In this document: one piece after another, positions 55,224-64,000 of the stretch
Layout: the number at the start of each line of letters is the position of its first letter
Position numbering within the stretch: the first letter of the stretch is position 1
NCBI RefSeq assembly: GCF_900129235.1
Contig: NZ_FQUV01000002.1
Location: 434,001 to 498,000, forward strand
Direction: 5' to 3'
Source: Litoreibacter ascidiaceicola
Lineage (GTDB): Bacteria; Pseudomonadota; Alphaproteobacteria; Rhodobacterales; Rhodobacteraceae
Length of the DNA: 64,000 nt
Translations under genes and position numbers: made by a program
The notes under the pieces: model-generated
The model's database searches: none
What the model was told of the DNA's origin: nothing
Seen by the model: only the letters and a program-made list of their open reading frames with translations

Positions 55224-55903
55224 GAGCGGATCAATCCGACCAGACGACCTTGGACCTTCACCATATGGTCCGGCAAAACCCGCGTCTCGTAGGCAGAGTT
55301 CGCGGGCTCCAGCGCGATGGAGGCGCCATGCCGCCGGAAGCGTTTCAGCGTGGCTTCCTGATCTTCGACCAATGCCACAACGATATCGCCATTATTTGCA
55401 GTGATTTGCTCGCGGATCACAACGACGTCGCCGTCATTGATGCCCGCTTCAATCATCGAATCACCCTTCACCTCAAGCGCGTAGTGGTGACCACTGCCCG
55501 CAAGCATCGAGCCCGGAACAGCCACATGGTGTGACACTTCGCTGATCGCCTCGATCGGTGTACCGGCGGCGATCCGTCCCATCACAGGCAATTCCAGTGC
55601 GTGAACCCCTTCAAGCGCCATGGCGGCAGGGTTCGGGGCAGGGCGGTCGCCCTCAATCACACGCGGTCTAAAGCCGCTATTCTCCATCGCGTCAGGCAGC
55701 TTCACGATCTCCAGCGCCCGCGCCTTGTGGGCCAGCCGTTGGATGAAGCCACGTTCTTCCAACGCCGTAATCAGGCGGTGAATGCCTGACTTGGAACGCA
55801 AATCCAGCGCATCCTTCATTTCATCGAACGAGGGCGGCACCCCGTCACGCTGAATACGTCCGTGAATGAATTTCAACAGGTCCAGCTGTTTCTTGGTCAG
55901 CAT
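55217..55903 (-). CDS. lexA: LexA repressor
   Basis: SOS response repressor that cleaves itself when RecA is activated by DNA damage. The 228-residue protein has an N-terminal winged HTH ([39 protein letters not shown]) and a C-terminal protease domain with the cleavage site Ala113-Gly114 (GRIAAGTP), catalytic Ser149 (VKGDSM) and Lys187 (EATLKRF). The start ATG at 55903 gives the standard N terminus. An SOS box overlaps its promoter, so it is autoregulated. Converges with comEC, 7-base overlap of the ends. Confidence 0.97.
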   Translation of the reverse strand: MLTKKQLDLLKFIHGRIQRDGVPPSFDEMKDALDLRSKSGIHRLITALEERGFIQRLAHKARALEIVKLPDAMENSGFRPRVIEGDRPAPNPAAMALEGVHALELPVMGRIAAGTPIEAISEVSHHVAVPGSMLAGSGHHYALEVKGDSMIEAGINDGDVVVIREQITANNGDIVVALVEDQEATLKRFRRHGASIALEPANSAYETRVLPDHMVKVQGRLVGLIRSY

Positions 55904-55954
55904 CGGCTAAGAACTCCCTGATGGCGGCGCATTATTCGCGCCATGTTCTCCGAT

Positions 55955-55983
55955 GTTCTACCGCTGTTCCTGTTTTGTGTCAA
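55955..55983 (-). promoter_or_regulatory. lexA promoter with SOS box
   Basis: Minus-strand -35 TTGACA (55983-55978), 17-nt spacer, -10 TAGAAC (55960-55955). The alphaproteobacterial SOS operator GAACAGCGGTAGAAC (GTTC-N7-GTTC read on the plus strand, 55955-55969) overlaps the -10 box and part of the spacer. A third GTTC lies at 55945-55948 with a 6-base gap, not a proper site. LexA bound here would block its own transcription. Confidence 0.85.
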
Positions 55984-55986
55984 CGC

Positions 55987-57159
55987 TTAGAGCGCAATGA
56001 CCTCGGTCCGCTCACCCGCCGCACGGGCCGGATCATTCGGTGGCCGGACAATCAGGGCGTTGGCTTGGGCCAGAACAGTCAGCAACGAACTGTCTTGGCG
56101 ATCAAAAGCCCGCACCGCGCCGTCTTCGATGTTCGCACGCATATAATGCTCCCTCTGGCTGTTGGCGTCGAGCGGCTGAGCCAAGGGCAAACTGATCCGT
56201 GCTCGTGGTCCTGCGGGCAAGCCGAGGAAGTGATCCAGCAAGGGGCGAATGAAAAGCTCCCCGCACACCATGGACGAGACCGGATTGCCCGGCAGACCGA
56301 TCATCGCCATTTTGCCGATACGCCCGGCCATCAAGGGCTTTCCGGGCCGCATCGCGACCTTATAGAAATCCCGCTCAAGCCCCATCGTTCCGGCAACTTC
56401 GGCCACGATATCACGGTCACCGACAGACGCACCGCCAATGGTCACCAACAGGTCAGCGCCTTCGGCCAGTGACAGGTCCATTTCCAGTGAGGAGGCGGTG
56501 TCTTTCGCGATTGGAAGCAACCGCGTCTGCGCGCCCGCGCGGCGGAACATCGCGGCGAGGCCAAGCGAATTGGAGGCAATGATCTGGTCGTCGCGCGGTG
56601 TCTCTCCGGGGCTAACCAATTCGTCCCCCGTGGCGATGATCGCCACAACAGGGCGGCGGCGCACGGGGACTAGGGCGACATTCATCGACGCCAGCAATGC
56701 CACATCCGACGGGCCAAGACGGCGCGGGGCGGTTAGCAGATCACCGACTTTGAAGTCGCCGCCGGAAGGCCGGATGTGGTGGCCCTTGTCGATATTCTCC
56801 CTCAACGTTATCGACGATCCTGCGCGGGTGACGTCTTCTTGAATGATAACCCGCTGGGCACCAACGGGCAGCGGGGCGCCGGTGAATATCCGCACGGCTT
56901 GCCCGTCGTCGATCTTGCCGTCAAAGCGGTGGCCCGCCGCGGCTTCTCCAATCACCGTGAAGGTATCTCCCGCGGCGACATCAACGGTCGAGATTGCGTA
57001 GCCATCCATTGCGGAGGCGGAAAAGGGGGGCTGGTCCCGTGTCGCAGCGACGTCTTGCGCCAACACGCGCCCGTCAGCATCAATGAGCGGGACAAGTTCA
57101 ACGTCAACGGGCGATCCGAGTTTCAGCACCGCTGCCAAAGCATCAGCAACCGAAATCAT
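55987..57159 (-). CDS. moeA: Molybdopterin molybdotransferase MoeA
   Basis: Inserts molybdate into adenylated molybdopterin in molybdenum cofactor synthesis. The 390-residue protein shows [62 protein letters not shown], and [20 protein letters not shown] (20 residues), in the family order. It overlaps moaC by 4 bases. Molybdoenzymes (nitrate, CO, xanthine or sulfite oxidoreductases) are not in the window. Its stop lies 4 bases from the lexA promoter. Confidence 0.95.
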   Translation of the reverse strand: MISVADALAAVLKLGSPVDVELVPLIDADGRVLAQDVAATRDQPPFSASAMDGYAISTVDVAAGDTFTVIGEAAAGHRFDGKIDDGQAVRIFTGAPLPVGAQRVIIQEDVTRAGSSITLRENIDKGHHIRPSGGDFKVGDLLTAPRRLGPSDVALLASMNVALVPVRRRPVVAIIATGDELVSPGETPRDDQIIASNSLGLAAMFRRAGAQTRLLPIAKDTASSLEMDLSLAEGADLLVTIGGASVGDRDIVAEVAGTMGLERDFYKVAMRPGKPLMAGRIGKMAMIGLPGNPVSSMVCGELFIRPLLDHFLGLPAGPRARISLPLAQPLDANSQREHYMRANIEDGAVRAFDRQDSSLLTVLAQANALIVRPPNDPARAAGERTEVIAL

Positions 57160-57638
57160 CCGCGCGGGGCCTCGAACAAGCCTGACTTGCCACCATCTTT
57201 CAGAACCAGCCGTATATCACTGATTTCCATGGTTTTCTCGGCAGCCTTCACCATGTCATAGATCGTCAGCGCAGCGGTAGACACAGCGGTAAGCGCCTCC
57301 ATTTCCACACCGGTCTGACCCGTCGTCTTGACCGTCGCTTCAATGCGAATGCCCGGCAAGGACGCATCAGGCGTCAGCTCGACGGCGACCTTGGTGATGG
57401 GCAAGGGATGGCACAGCGGGATCAGCTCAGAGCATTTCTTCGCCCCCATGATCCCCGCCAGCCGTGAAACGCTGAGAACATCGCCCTTCTTGGCGCGACC
57501 TTCGGTGATCAGATCAAACGTCTCGCGCTGCATTTTCACACAGCCTTCTGCCACCGCAACACGAGAGGTCACAGGCTTGTCGGATACGTCCACCATATGC
57601 GCATGGCCGTCGCCGTCGAAATGGGTCAGCTCCGACAT
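57156..57638 (-). CDS. moaC: Cyclic pyranopterin monophosphate synthase MoaC
   Basis: Second enzyme of the molybdenum cofactor pathway, making cyclic pyranopterin monophosphate. The 160-residue protein has the usual [39 protein letters not shown] (with catalytic lysine and histidines) and [20 protein letters not shown]. The 4-base overlap with moeA and direct abutment to trpC (trpC ends at 57639) suggest one transcript trpG-trpD-trpC-moaC-moeA, an arrangement seen widely in alphaproteobacteria. Confidence 0.96.
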   Translation of the reverse strand: MSELTHFDGDGHAHMVDVSDKPVTSRVAVAEGCVKMQRETFDLITEGRAKKGDVLSVSRLAGIMGAKKCSELIPLCHPLPITKVAVELTPDASLPGIRIEATVKTTGQTGVEMEALTAVSTAALTIYDMVKAAEKTMEISDIRLVLKDGGKSGLFEAPRG

Positions 57639-58454
57639 TTAAAGCCCGCCAGTCATTGGTTTATCACTGAGGATGTGGCGTGTTGCGGCAGTCACGTCTT
57701 CCTGCCGCATCAGGCTTTCGCCGATCAGGAAACAGCGTGCGCCATAGCGGGCCAGATCGGACAGGTCGGTTGGCTCGAACAAACCGCTCTCGGCCACGAT
57801 CAGCTTGTCCTCCGGCACTTGGCGCGCCAGCTTTCGGGTGGTGTCCAAGGTTACATCAAAGGTGTGCAGGTCACGGTTGTTGATCCCCAGAAGCGGGCTT
57901 TTCAAATGCAAGGCGCGCTGGAGTTCTTCGTCATTATGGACTTCAACCAACACATCCATGCCCAGCCGGATCGCCGTGTCTTCCAACTCGTGAGCCAGAC
58001 TGTCATCGACAGAGGCCATGATGATCAGGATGCAATCGGCACCAAGCGCGCGGGATTCGACAACCTGATACGGGTCATAAAGGAAATCCTTGCGCAAGAC
58101 GGGCAGGGAGCAGGCTTCGCGCGCTTGCACCAGATAGTCGTCAGCCCCTTGGAACGAGGGCCCGTCGGTCAGCACACTCAGGCAGGTCGCCCCGCCATCC
58201 GCATAGGCTTTGGCCAAGGCCGGGACGTCGAAATCTTCGCGGATCACGCCTTTTGACGGGCTGGCTTTCTTGATTTCCGCAATCAAGCCGTACCCGCTGA
58301 TAGCCGCGTCGGTTAAGGCGTCGGCAAAGCCGCGCGGTGCCGGGGCGTTTGCCGCGTCGGCCTCAAGGTCAGCGAGGCTCCGCTCGGCTTTGCGCGCCGC
58401 GATTTCCTCCAGCTTGTAGGCCTTGATCTTTTCCAGAACGGTTGGGGTGCTCAT
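57639..58454 (-). CDS. trpC: Indole-3-glycerol phosphate synthase
   Basis: Fourth step of tryptophan synthesis, closing the indole ring. The 271-residue TIM-barrel protein has [40 protein letters not shown] (20 residues), [31 protein letters not shown] and [10 protein letters not shown], all standard with catalytic Lys and Glu residues. It has no PRAI domain fused. Its start overlaps the end of trpD by 4 bases. Confidence 0.97.
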   Translation of the reverse strand: MSTPTVLEKIKAYKLEEIAARKAERSLADLEADAANAPAPRGFADALTDAAISGYGLIAEIKKASPSKGVIREDFDVPALAKAYADGGATCLSVLTDGPSFQGADDYLVQAREACSLPVLRKDFLYDPYQVVESRALGADCILIIMASVDDSLAHELEDTAIRLGMDVLVEVHNDEELQRALHLKSPLLGINNRDLHTFDVTLDTTRKLARQVPEDKLIVAESGLFEPTDLSDLARYGARCFLIGESLMRQEDVTAATRHILSDKPMTGGL

Positions 58455-59470
58455 ACGGCCTCCGATGTCAGTTTTGCCAAGGCATTAACCTTGGCTTTGG
58501 CTGCGCCACTGTCGATGCTGGCGCGGGCCATGTCCACACCTTCGCGCAGGTTGGCCGCTTTGTCAGCCACGACCAAAGCCGCGGCGGAGTTTAGGAGCAC
58601 CGCGTCACGGTATGCGGACTTCTCGCCTTCAAGAAGCGCACGGAACTCGATGGCGTTCTCGGACGGCGAGCCGCCAAGGATGTCCTCGAACGGGTGTGGC
58701 GTCAGGCCTGCGTCTTCAGGGGCGATTTCCATCTCGTGCACTGCGCCATTTTCCAGCACCGCAACCTTCGACGGCGCAGAGATGGCCAGCTCGTCGGTTC
58801 CGTCGCCACCATGGACCAGCCACGCTTTCTCGGAGCCGAGCGCCAACAGTGTTTCCGCCATGGGTCGGATCAAATCAGCCGAAAACGCGCCGGTGAGTTG
58901 ACGTTTGACCCCTGCAGGGTTGGTCAATGGCCCAAGGATGTTGAAGATCGTCCGCGTGCCAAGCTCTGCACGGGTTGGCATCACATGCGCGATGGCGGGG
59001 TGGTGCATTGGCGCCATCATAAAGCCGATACCAATCTCGCGGATCGCGCGGGTTACAACATTGGCGCCCACCATGACGTTGATCCCCATGGCCCCAAGCG
59101 CATCCGCAGCACCGGATTTGGACGACAGGTTTCGGTTGCCATGCTTGGCCACAATCACGCCCGCACCAGCCACGACAAACGCAGTCGCAGTCGAGATGTT
59201 CAGCGTGCCCTTCCCGTCACCGCCTGTGCCGACGATATCCATTGCGCCCTCGGGTGCGACGACAGGGTTGCATTTGGACCGCATCACAGCCGCCGCGGCC
59301 GAATATTCCTCGACCGTTTCGCCCCGCGTGCGCAGCGCCATCAAAAATCCGCCGATCTGGCTGGGCGTCGCGCGGCCCTCGAACAGCGCTTGGAAAGCGA
59401 CCTCCGCTTCGTCGCGGGTCAATGCGCGCTCGGCGGCAATTCCGATCAGTGGTTTCAGCCTCTCACTCAT
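58451..59470 (-). CDS. trpD: Anthranilate phosphoribosyltransferase
   Basis: Joins anthranilate with phosphoribosyl pyrophosphate. The 339-residue protein has [20 protein letters not shown] (PRPP-binding loop), [35 protein letters not shown] and [13 protein letters not shown], the four family signatures. Metal-binding Asp and Glu are kept in the DGTDE motif. It overlaps trpC by 4 bases on one side and trpG by 4 bases on the other, so all three are translated together. Confidence 0.97.
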   Translation of the reverse strand: MSERLKPLIGIAAERALTRDEAEVAFQALFEGRATPSQIGGFLMALRTRGETVEEYSAAAAVMRSKCNPVVAPEGAMDIVGTGGDGKGTLNISTATAFVVAGAGVIVAKHGNRNLSSKSGAADALGAMGINVMVGANVVTRAIREIGIGFMMAPMHHPAIAHVMPTRAELGTRTIFNILGPLTNPAGVKRQLTGAFSADLIRPMAETLLALGSEKAWLVHGGDGTDELAISAPSKVAVLENGAVHEMEIAPEDAGLTPHPFEDILGGSPSENAIEFRALLEGEKSAYRDAVLLNSAAALVVADKAANLREGVDMARASIDSGAAKAKVNALAKLTSEAV

Positions 59471-60060
59471 GCGGCAACTCCTGTTTTGCTGGGCAAAACA
59501 TCAAGGAAGTTTTGCAGCATCTGATGCCCGTGTTGCGAGGCGATGCTCTCGGGGTGGAACTGGACACCATGGATGGGCAATTCGCGATGTTGCAATCCCA
59601 TGATTGTCCCGTTTTCCAGTGCTGCCGTCACCTCCAGACAGTCCGGCAGCGTGTCTTTCTCGACCACCAGTGAATGATAGCGCGTCGCGTCGAAGGGAGA
59701 GGGTAAGCCTTTGAAAACGCTTTTGCCTTCATGAATGTAGCTGCCCATTTTCCCGTGAACGATTTCGGTATGCCGAACCACCTTGCCGCCAAAGGCCTCG
59801 CCAATGGTCTGGTGCCCCAGACACACCCCGAACAGCGGGGTTCGGGTCTCTGCGGCCGCCGCCGTCAGCGCCAGACAAATACCCGCGTCAGTAGGCGTCT
59901 TGGGGCCGGGGCTTAGAACAATACCCTCGGGATTCAGAGCCATCGCAGCTTGCACATCAATGGCGTCATTGCGCACAACCTTCATATCCGCGCCCAGTTC
60001 GCCGAAGAAATGCACCAGATTGTAGGTGAAACTGTCGTAATTATCGATCAATAGCAGCAT
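59467..60060 (-). CDS. trpG: Anthranilate synthase component II (glutamine amidotransferase)
   Basis: Supplies ammonia from glutamine to TrpE. The 197-residue class I amidotransferase begins [15 protein letters not shown] and has Cys80 in [17 protein letters not shown] with the catalytic His and Glu in FHPES. ATG at 60060 is preferred to the one at 60063 because AAAGGG then lies at better distance. It may also serve as PabA in folate synthesis. TrpE is not adjacent: a plus-strand gene lies between. Confidence 0.95.
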   Translation of the reverse strand: MLLLIDNYDSFTYNLVHFFGELGADMKVVRNDAIDVQAAMALNPEGIVLSPGPKTPTDAGICLALTAAAAETRTPLFGVCLGHQTIGEAFGGKVVRHTEIVHGKMGSYIHEGKSVFKGLPSPFDATRYHSLVVEKDTLPDCLEVTAALENGTIMGLQHRELPIHGVQFHPESIASQHGHQMLQNFLDVLPSKTGVAA

Positions 60061-60243
60061 CATCTTACCCTTTGCTCCGAAAGGGCTTTCCACCGCCTTC
60101 CGTGTCGCGGTATAAATGCCCAGAGCTGCGCGCCGGGGTCAAGGCCGCTTATCTGGACCCCACATACAACAAGACGGGCAAAAGCCTCGTAAGAAGTGCG
60201 CTTTGGGGTGAAAACGACAAGTGGTCGGGCGAGGATCAGAACG

Positions 60244-61785
60244 ATGGGCAAAGGTATAGGCGCGGGTATTGTGTCAGGTGGGTTTGTAGGCGTGGTGGTG
60301 ATGACGATGTTGTCGCTTTATGCGCCGCTGCCGCAGGACCGGATTGACGCCGCCCCGAAACTCGAGGTTGAAACCACGCCCTCGGAGGCCGTCACTCCGC
60401 AAGTAACCGAGACCACTCCGCAAGCAAATGAAGTGCCGTCAGTCGCCGCAACTACCACCAGTTCCGACACTGTAACTCCTGTCACGGAGAACAGCGCCGT
60501 TACCGAAAGCGAAAGCGTCACTGTCCCCGAACAGCAGCAAGACGCGCCCGTCGTGCAAGCAACCACGCCGCAGCTGGACAGCAGCAGCGCAGTTGATACC
60601 GACAGCCCCACCGCCGAGATCGCGACCTCCGACGCTCAGGTGGCCCAGCTTATCCCGCAAGCGCCAACCGTTCAGGCCGAAGGCAATGACGAAATTATCA
60701 TTGCCAGCGCCGATCCCATGCCGGAGCCGGTCACTCAGGTGAATCCCGGGGTTCAGACCCCAACCGCGGATGCGTCGCCGAATGTAGAGCCGACCGTCGA
60801 CGCGGAAACAACAACCGTGCAGCCGTCTGAACTCCCCTCGCCAACGATCACCGGTACCGAAAAGGTCGTGGACAGCGAAGCGCCTGCAAAACCGCGCGTG
60901 TCCAGCCTGCCAACGATTGGCAACGCCCAAGAGGAAGCGGTCGAAGTGGCCTCCGCAGACACGCCCATCACGCTGCCGCAGGTTGATGCGGGCGTGGTGA
61001 CAAACCGTCTTCCAAGCGTTGGCACTGGCGGGGCAACATCGCTTGTCACACCCGCCCCGCAAGACGACACCCCGACCGAGCCCGCCGCCGCGCCGACCGA
61101 TCTTGGCGCATTGCAGGCGTTTGGCACCAAGGTTGAAGGGGCAGAGGGTAAATCCCTTTTCGGCGTTATCCTGATTGATAGCGGTGAGGACGGCATCCCG
61201 CGCGCGGACCTGATGAAATTGTCCATTCCCGTGACCATCGCGCTAGACCCCACAGCGCCTGACGCCGCCCGCATCATGGCGGACTACCGCGCGGCCGGAA
61301 TAGAAGTCATCGCGATTGCCAACGAGCTGCCCACAGCCTCGTCGCCAAGCGATGTCGCGGTAGCGGTCGAGGCGTATTTCTCGATTCTGGATCAGGCGGT
61401 CGGCCTGATGGATCCGCTCGACGGGCGCATCCAGTCCAACCGATCCTTGCTGCAACCGGTCCTTGGGGCCATCCGCAACAGCGGCCACGGCTTGGTCACA
61501 TATGATCGCGGGCTGAATACCGCGCAACAAGCCGCCCGCCGCGAGGATATTCCTGCCGCCACGGTTTTCCGCGTGCTGGACGCAGAGCTGGAAGAAAGCC
61601 CCAGAATAAAACGCTATCTGGATCGCGCCGCCTTTAATGCCAACCGCGATGGCGCGGTCGTGGTTGTCGGGCGCAGCTACCCCGAAACGATCAAAGGGCT
61701 GGTGGAATGGGTGCTCGAGAAGAAAGAGGCGGGGATCGCCATGGTTCCGGTCTCGGCTGTGATGCTGGCGGGTGAAGGCTCGTAG
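60244..61785 (+). CDS. Divergent polysaccharide deacetylase family protein
   Basis: A 513-residue protein with one N-terminal membrane segment (GIGAGIVSGGFVGVVVMTML), a low-complexity periplasmic linker rich in T, E, P, V and Q (residues 38-270), and a C-terminal domain of the YibQ/DUF610 divergent deacetylase family (LFGVILIDSGEDGIPRADLM, then VTIALDPTAPDAARIMADY). Residues expected for catalysis look altered: the IIIDDxG start is LIDSGE, and the expected histidine stretch LLHLPM is AIANELP, so it may not be enzymatic. It sits on the opposite strand between trpG and trpE. ATG at 60244 follows GAGGATC. Confidence 0.78.
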   Translation: MGKGIGAGIVSGGFVGVVVMTMLSLYAPLPQDRIDAAPKLEVETTPSEAVTPQVTETTPQANEVPSVAATTTSSDTVTPVTENSAVTESESVTVPEQQQDAPVVQATTPQLDSSSAVDTDSPTAEIATSDAQVAQLIPQAPTVQAEGNDEIIIASADPMPEPVTQVNPGVQTPTADASPNVEPTVDAETTTVQPSELPSPTITGTEKVVDSEAPAKPRVSSLPTIGNAQEEAVEVASADTPITLPQVDAGVVTNRLPSVGTGGATSLVTPAPQDDTPTEPAAAPTDLGALQAFGTKVEGAEGKSLFGVILIDSGEDGIPRADLMKLSIPVTIALDPTAPDAARIMADYRAAGIEVIAIANELPTASSPSDVAVAVEAYFSILDQAVGLMDPLDGRIQSNRSLLQPVLGAIRNSGHGLVTYDRGLNTAQQAARREDIPAATVFRVLDAELEESPRIKRYLDRAAFNANRDGAVVVVGRSYPETIKGLVEWVLEKKEAGIAMVPVSAVMLAGEGS

Positions 61786-61803
61786 GGCTTAAGTCCCTAA
61801 AGG

Positions 61804-63315
61804 TTAGCCATTGCCGTCGCGCAGGAACAATCCGGCTTCTTTCGCCGCCATAAGTAGTGCCTTGGACTTGTTGACGGTCTCCTGAAACTCCGCCTCCGGG
61901 TCACTGTCATACACAACACCACCGCCCGCTTGGATATAGAGCTTCTCGTCCTTCACGATGCCCGTGCGCAGCGCGATACAGATATCCATGTCACCATTGG
62001 CCGAGAAATATCCGCAGCCGCCGCCATAGATGCCGCGCTTCTCCGGCTCTAACTCGTCGATGATCTCCATCGCACGTACCTTCGGCGCACCGGACACGGT
62101 GCCCGCAGGCAGTCCTGACAGCAGCGCAGACAGGGCGTCTTGGTCGTCAGCCAGCTCTCCGGTGACGTTGGAGACGATGTGCATCACGTGGCTATAGCGC
62201 TCGATGATGAATTTTTCTGTAGGTGTCACCGTGCCGATCTTCGAGACCTTGCCGGTATCGTTGCGCCCAAGGTCCAACAGCATCAGATGCTCTGCACATT
62301 CTTTCGGATCACCTAACAAATCGGCTTCCAACGCGCGGTCTTCCTCCGGCGTGGCTCCGCGCGGTCGCGTACCTGCGATCGGTCGGATGGTCACCTCGCG
62401 CCCGAAGACCCGCACCAGAATTTCAGGGCTGGCCCCGACGATCTGGAACCCGCCCATGTTGAAGTAGAACATGAAGGGCGACGGGTTGGTGCGCCGCAAC
62501 GCGCGGTACAGCGAAAACGGCGGCAGCGGGAAATCCTGCGTCCAGCGCTGTGACGGGACAACCTGGAAAATATCGCCCGCGCGGATGTAATCCTTGGCCT
62601 TCTCGACCGCATCCAGATAGCCGCTATGGGTGAAGTTCGAGACCGGATCAGCGACCGCAGTCTCCTCGCCCAGATCGCGCGCATCTGTGGGCACCGCGCG
62701 GTCCAGATCACGCACCGCATCCATCACCCGTTCAGCCGCTTGCGCGTAGGCTGCGCGCGCGGACAAGCCGGAGGCCACCCACGCAGGGCTGACGACGATC
62801 ACTTCGCCTTTGACACCGTCCAACACCACCACGACCGACGGGCGCTGCATCACCGCGTCGGGCAGCCCCAACGGATCGGGGTTCACATCGGGCAGATGTT
62901 CGACCAACCGGATCATGTCATAGCCCAGATAGCCGAACAGCCCTGCAGAGGCCGCAGGCAAACCTTCCGGCAGATCAATCCGGCTTTCGGCCAGCACTTC
63001 GCGCAACGCGGTCAACGGATCGCTTGCGCATGGCTCGAACGCATCGGGGTCGAAGCGGGCGGAGCGGTTCAGCTCGCTCGTCTCGCCACGACAACGCCAG
63101 ATCAGGTCGGGCTTCATGCCGATAATCGAATACCGTCCGCGCACCTCGCCGCCAGTCACCGATTCCAGCACGAAACTGTCGGGCTGCGCAGCGGTCAGCT
63201 TCAGCATCAAAGAGACCGGCGTATCCAGATCAGCGGCAAGCCGCGTGTAGACCACCTGATTTTCGCCTGCCTCGTACCGCTCGGCGAAACCGTCATATTC
63301 CGGAAACAAGGCCAT
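61804..63315 (-). CDS. trpE: Anthranilate synthase component I
   Basis: Makes anthranilate from chorismate with ammonia from TrpG. The 503-residue protein has the feedback-inhibition region LESVTGGEVRGRYSIIGMKP (20 residues), IFQVVPSQRW, FNMGGFQIVGASPEILVRV, IRPIAGTRPRG, LGRNDTGKVSK and AGTVSGAPKVRAMEIIDELE (20 residues) typical of TrpE. It is not fused to trpG, unlike in some rhizobia. Its start lies 2 bases after the stop of the PpiD-type gene upstream, so expression may be linked to that gene. Confidence 0.97.
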   Translation of the reverse strand: MALFPEYDGFAERYEAGENQVVYTRLAADLDTPVSLMLKLTAAQPDSFVLESVTGGEVRGRYSIIGMKPDLIWRCRGETSELNRSARFDPDAFEPCASDPLTALREVLAESRIDLPEGLPAASAGLFGYLGYDMIRLVEHLPDVNPDPLGLPDAVMQRPSVVVVLDGVKGEVIVVSPAWVASGLSARAAYAQAAERVMDAVRDLDRAVPTDARDLGEETAVADPVSNFTHSGYLDAVEKAKDYIRAGDIFQVVPSQRWTQDFPLPPFSLYRALRRTNPSPFMFYFNMGGFQIVGASPEILVRVFGREVTIRPIAGTRPRGATPEEDRALEADLLGDPKECAEHLMLLDLGRNDTGKVSKIGTVTPTEKFIIERYSHVMHIVSNVTGELADDQDALSALLSGLPAGTVSGAPKVRAMEIIDELEPEKRGIYGGGCGYFSANGDMDICIALRTGIVKDEKLYIQAGGGVVYDSDPEAEFQETVNKSKALLMAAKEAGLFLRDGNG

Positions 63316-63317
63316 GC

Positions 63318-64000
63318 TTAGCGCATGCTCGCGTTCACGGCATTGATCGCAACTTGGTCAAGGCTCAGGCCGTGGCGTGCTTGCACCGCTTGACCGTACA
63401 ACTCGAACACATCCGCCGCGAGGCCCGCGCTGCCCTGTTGGGACAGCTGTGTTAGGAAGTTTTGCGCCTCATCAGCCGAAAGGTCGGCAGCCGAGATGTC
63501 CAGCAGCTCCACCAATATCGCGCCATCATCCGTCGGGATCAGGGCCGTGTCGGAGGCTTTTTCCAGATCAAACGCAGTGACCAGCAAAGCTGGGGGCGTG
63601 CCTTCGATGAACTCTGTGCGGCCACGGTCGGTTTCTGTGCGGCCCACAAGGCCCAAAGCTTCCATCGCGGTGCCTGCATCCAGTTGCGCTTTCAAGCTCT
63701 CGCCCAACTCGCTCAACCGGCGCTTGGTTTCCGCCGCATCCCAAGCCGCCGCAACATCGTCACGGATATCGGCCAACGGGGGTAGGGCGGGTGGCACCAC
63801 CTCGTCCAGACGCGCAGCAAAGATGCCGCCATCAGACAGCTCGCGCGCCTCGGGGAAGTCACCTTCGCGCAACAACAAAGCCTCTTCGCGGAAGTTGTCG
63901 TAGCCCGCGATCCCTTCGTGTTCGTCGTCAGAGAAGTTGATTTGGCCAAACTCAAGTTCCGTATCCGTGCCCAGTTCTTCCAAAGTCGCACCACCGGCCA
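63318..64000 (-). CDS. Peptidyl-prolyl isomerase (PpiD/SurA-type), C-terminal part
   Basis: The frame is open at the right edge of the window, so the N-terminal part of the gene lies outside. The 226 residues present match the C-terminal part of PpiD-like periplasmic folding factors: a PpiC-type end (LEFGQINFSDDEHEGIAGYD), then charged helices and DEVVPPALPPLADIRDDVAA, a PpiD pattern. A transmembrane anchor and SurA-like N-terminal domain are expected outside. It lies upstream of trpE on the same strand, a known arrangement in Rhodobacterales. Confidence 0.82.
   Translation of the reverse strand, partial: AGGATLEELGTDTELEFGQINFSDDEHEGIAGYDNFREEALLLREGDFPEARELSDGGIFAARLDEVVPPALPPLADIRDDVAAAWDAAETKRRLSELGESLKAQLDAGTAMEALGLVGRTETDRGRTEFIEGTPPALLVTAFDLEKASDTALIPTDDGAILVELLDISAADLSADEAQNFLTQLSQQGSAGLAADVFELYGQAVQARHGLSLDQVAINAVNASMR

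Overview
The window is a 64-kb stretch of alphaproteobacterial chromosome, almost certainly from a marine Rhodobacterales (Roseobacter-group) species. Evidence: GC-rich codon use, ChpT and DUF3553 proteins, ornithine-lipid genes olsBA, an alphaproteobacterial GTTC-N7-GTTC type SOS box in front of lexA, an IalB-family secreted protein, GTA-type lysis genes, and the gene order pyrH/frr/uppS/cdsA/dxr/rseP/bamA/skp-like/fabZ/lpxA/lpxI/lpxB. Coding density is high, many genes overlap by 1-4 bases, and no rRNA, tRNA, insertion sequence, prophage or CRISPR array was seen.

Layout. 1-10.5 kb: end of a class II DAHP synthase, a PAS protein, yicC-gmk-gamma carbonic anhydrase, chpT diverging from a DUF3553 protein, olsB-olsA, a divergent ThiE-like protein, trmJ, heme A synthase ctaA and an M32 carboxypeptidase. 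10.5-18.1 kb (minus strand): a family-5 (peptide/nickel/opine class) ABC importer with a Tat-type binding protein, two permeases and a fused double ATPase, led by an AraC regulator; a promoter overlapped by a direct repeat lies in front of the binding-protein gene. 18.2-33.4 kb: miaA, then a long envelope-biogenesis block (pyrH to lpxB). It is interrupted between pyrH and frr by a three-gene insert that looks like a Tox-REase-5 nuclease effector, an Imm52-like immunity protein and a small companion. 33.4-40.6 kb: ybaK, glnE, a small conserved gene, an IalB protein, a non-coding stretch with two candidate small RNAs, a HerA-like ATPase and mazG. 40.6-50.1 kb: an M20 hydrolase, a flavin reductase, an aminotransferase with two ureohydrolases (agmatinase family), murI, argC, ccmE, a GH108 endolysin with a holin, and an enoyl-CoA hydratase-like gene. 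50.2-64 kb: gltA, gltX, comEC, lexA, moeA-moaC, trpC-trpD-trpG, a divergent polysaccharide deacetylase-like protein, trpE and the end of a PpiD-type isomerase.

How the parts connect. The pyrH-lpxB block supplies lipid carrier (UppS, Dxr), phospholipid (CdsA), outer-membrane protein assembly (BamA, OmpH/Skp-like) and lipid A (FabZ, LpxA, LpxI, LpxB). OlsBA adds phosphorus-free ornithine lipids, typical of marine bacteria. chpT, lexA, comEC and the endolysin/holin pair are each linked, in work on Rhodobacter capsulatus, to gene transfer agent control, release or uptake, although no GTA structural genes are present here. The most unusual regions are the toxin-immunity insert at 20.0-21.9 kb and the two-sRNA candidate region at 37.9-38.2 kb. 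Family calls were made by reading motifs, with no database search.
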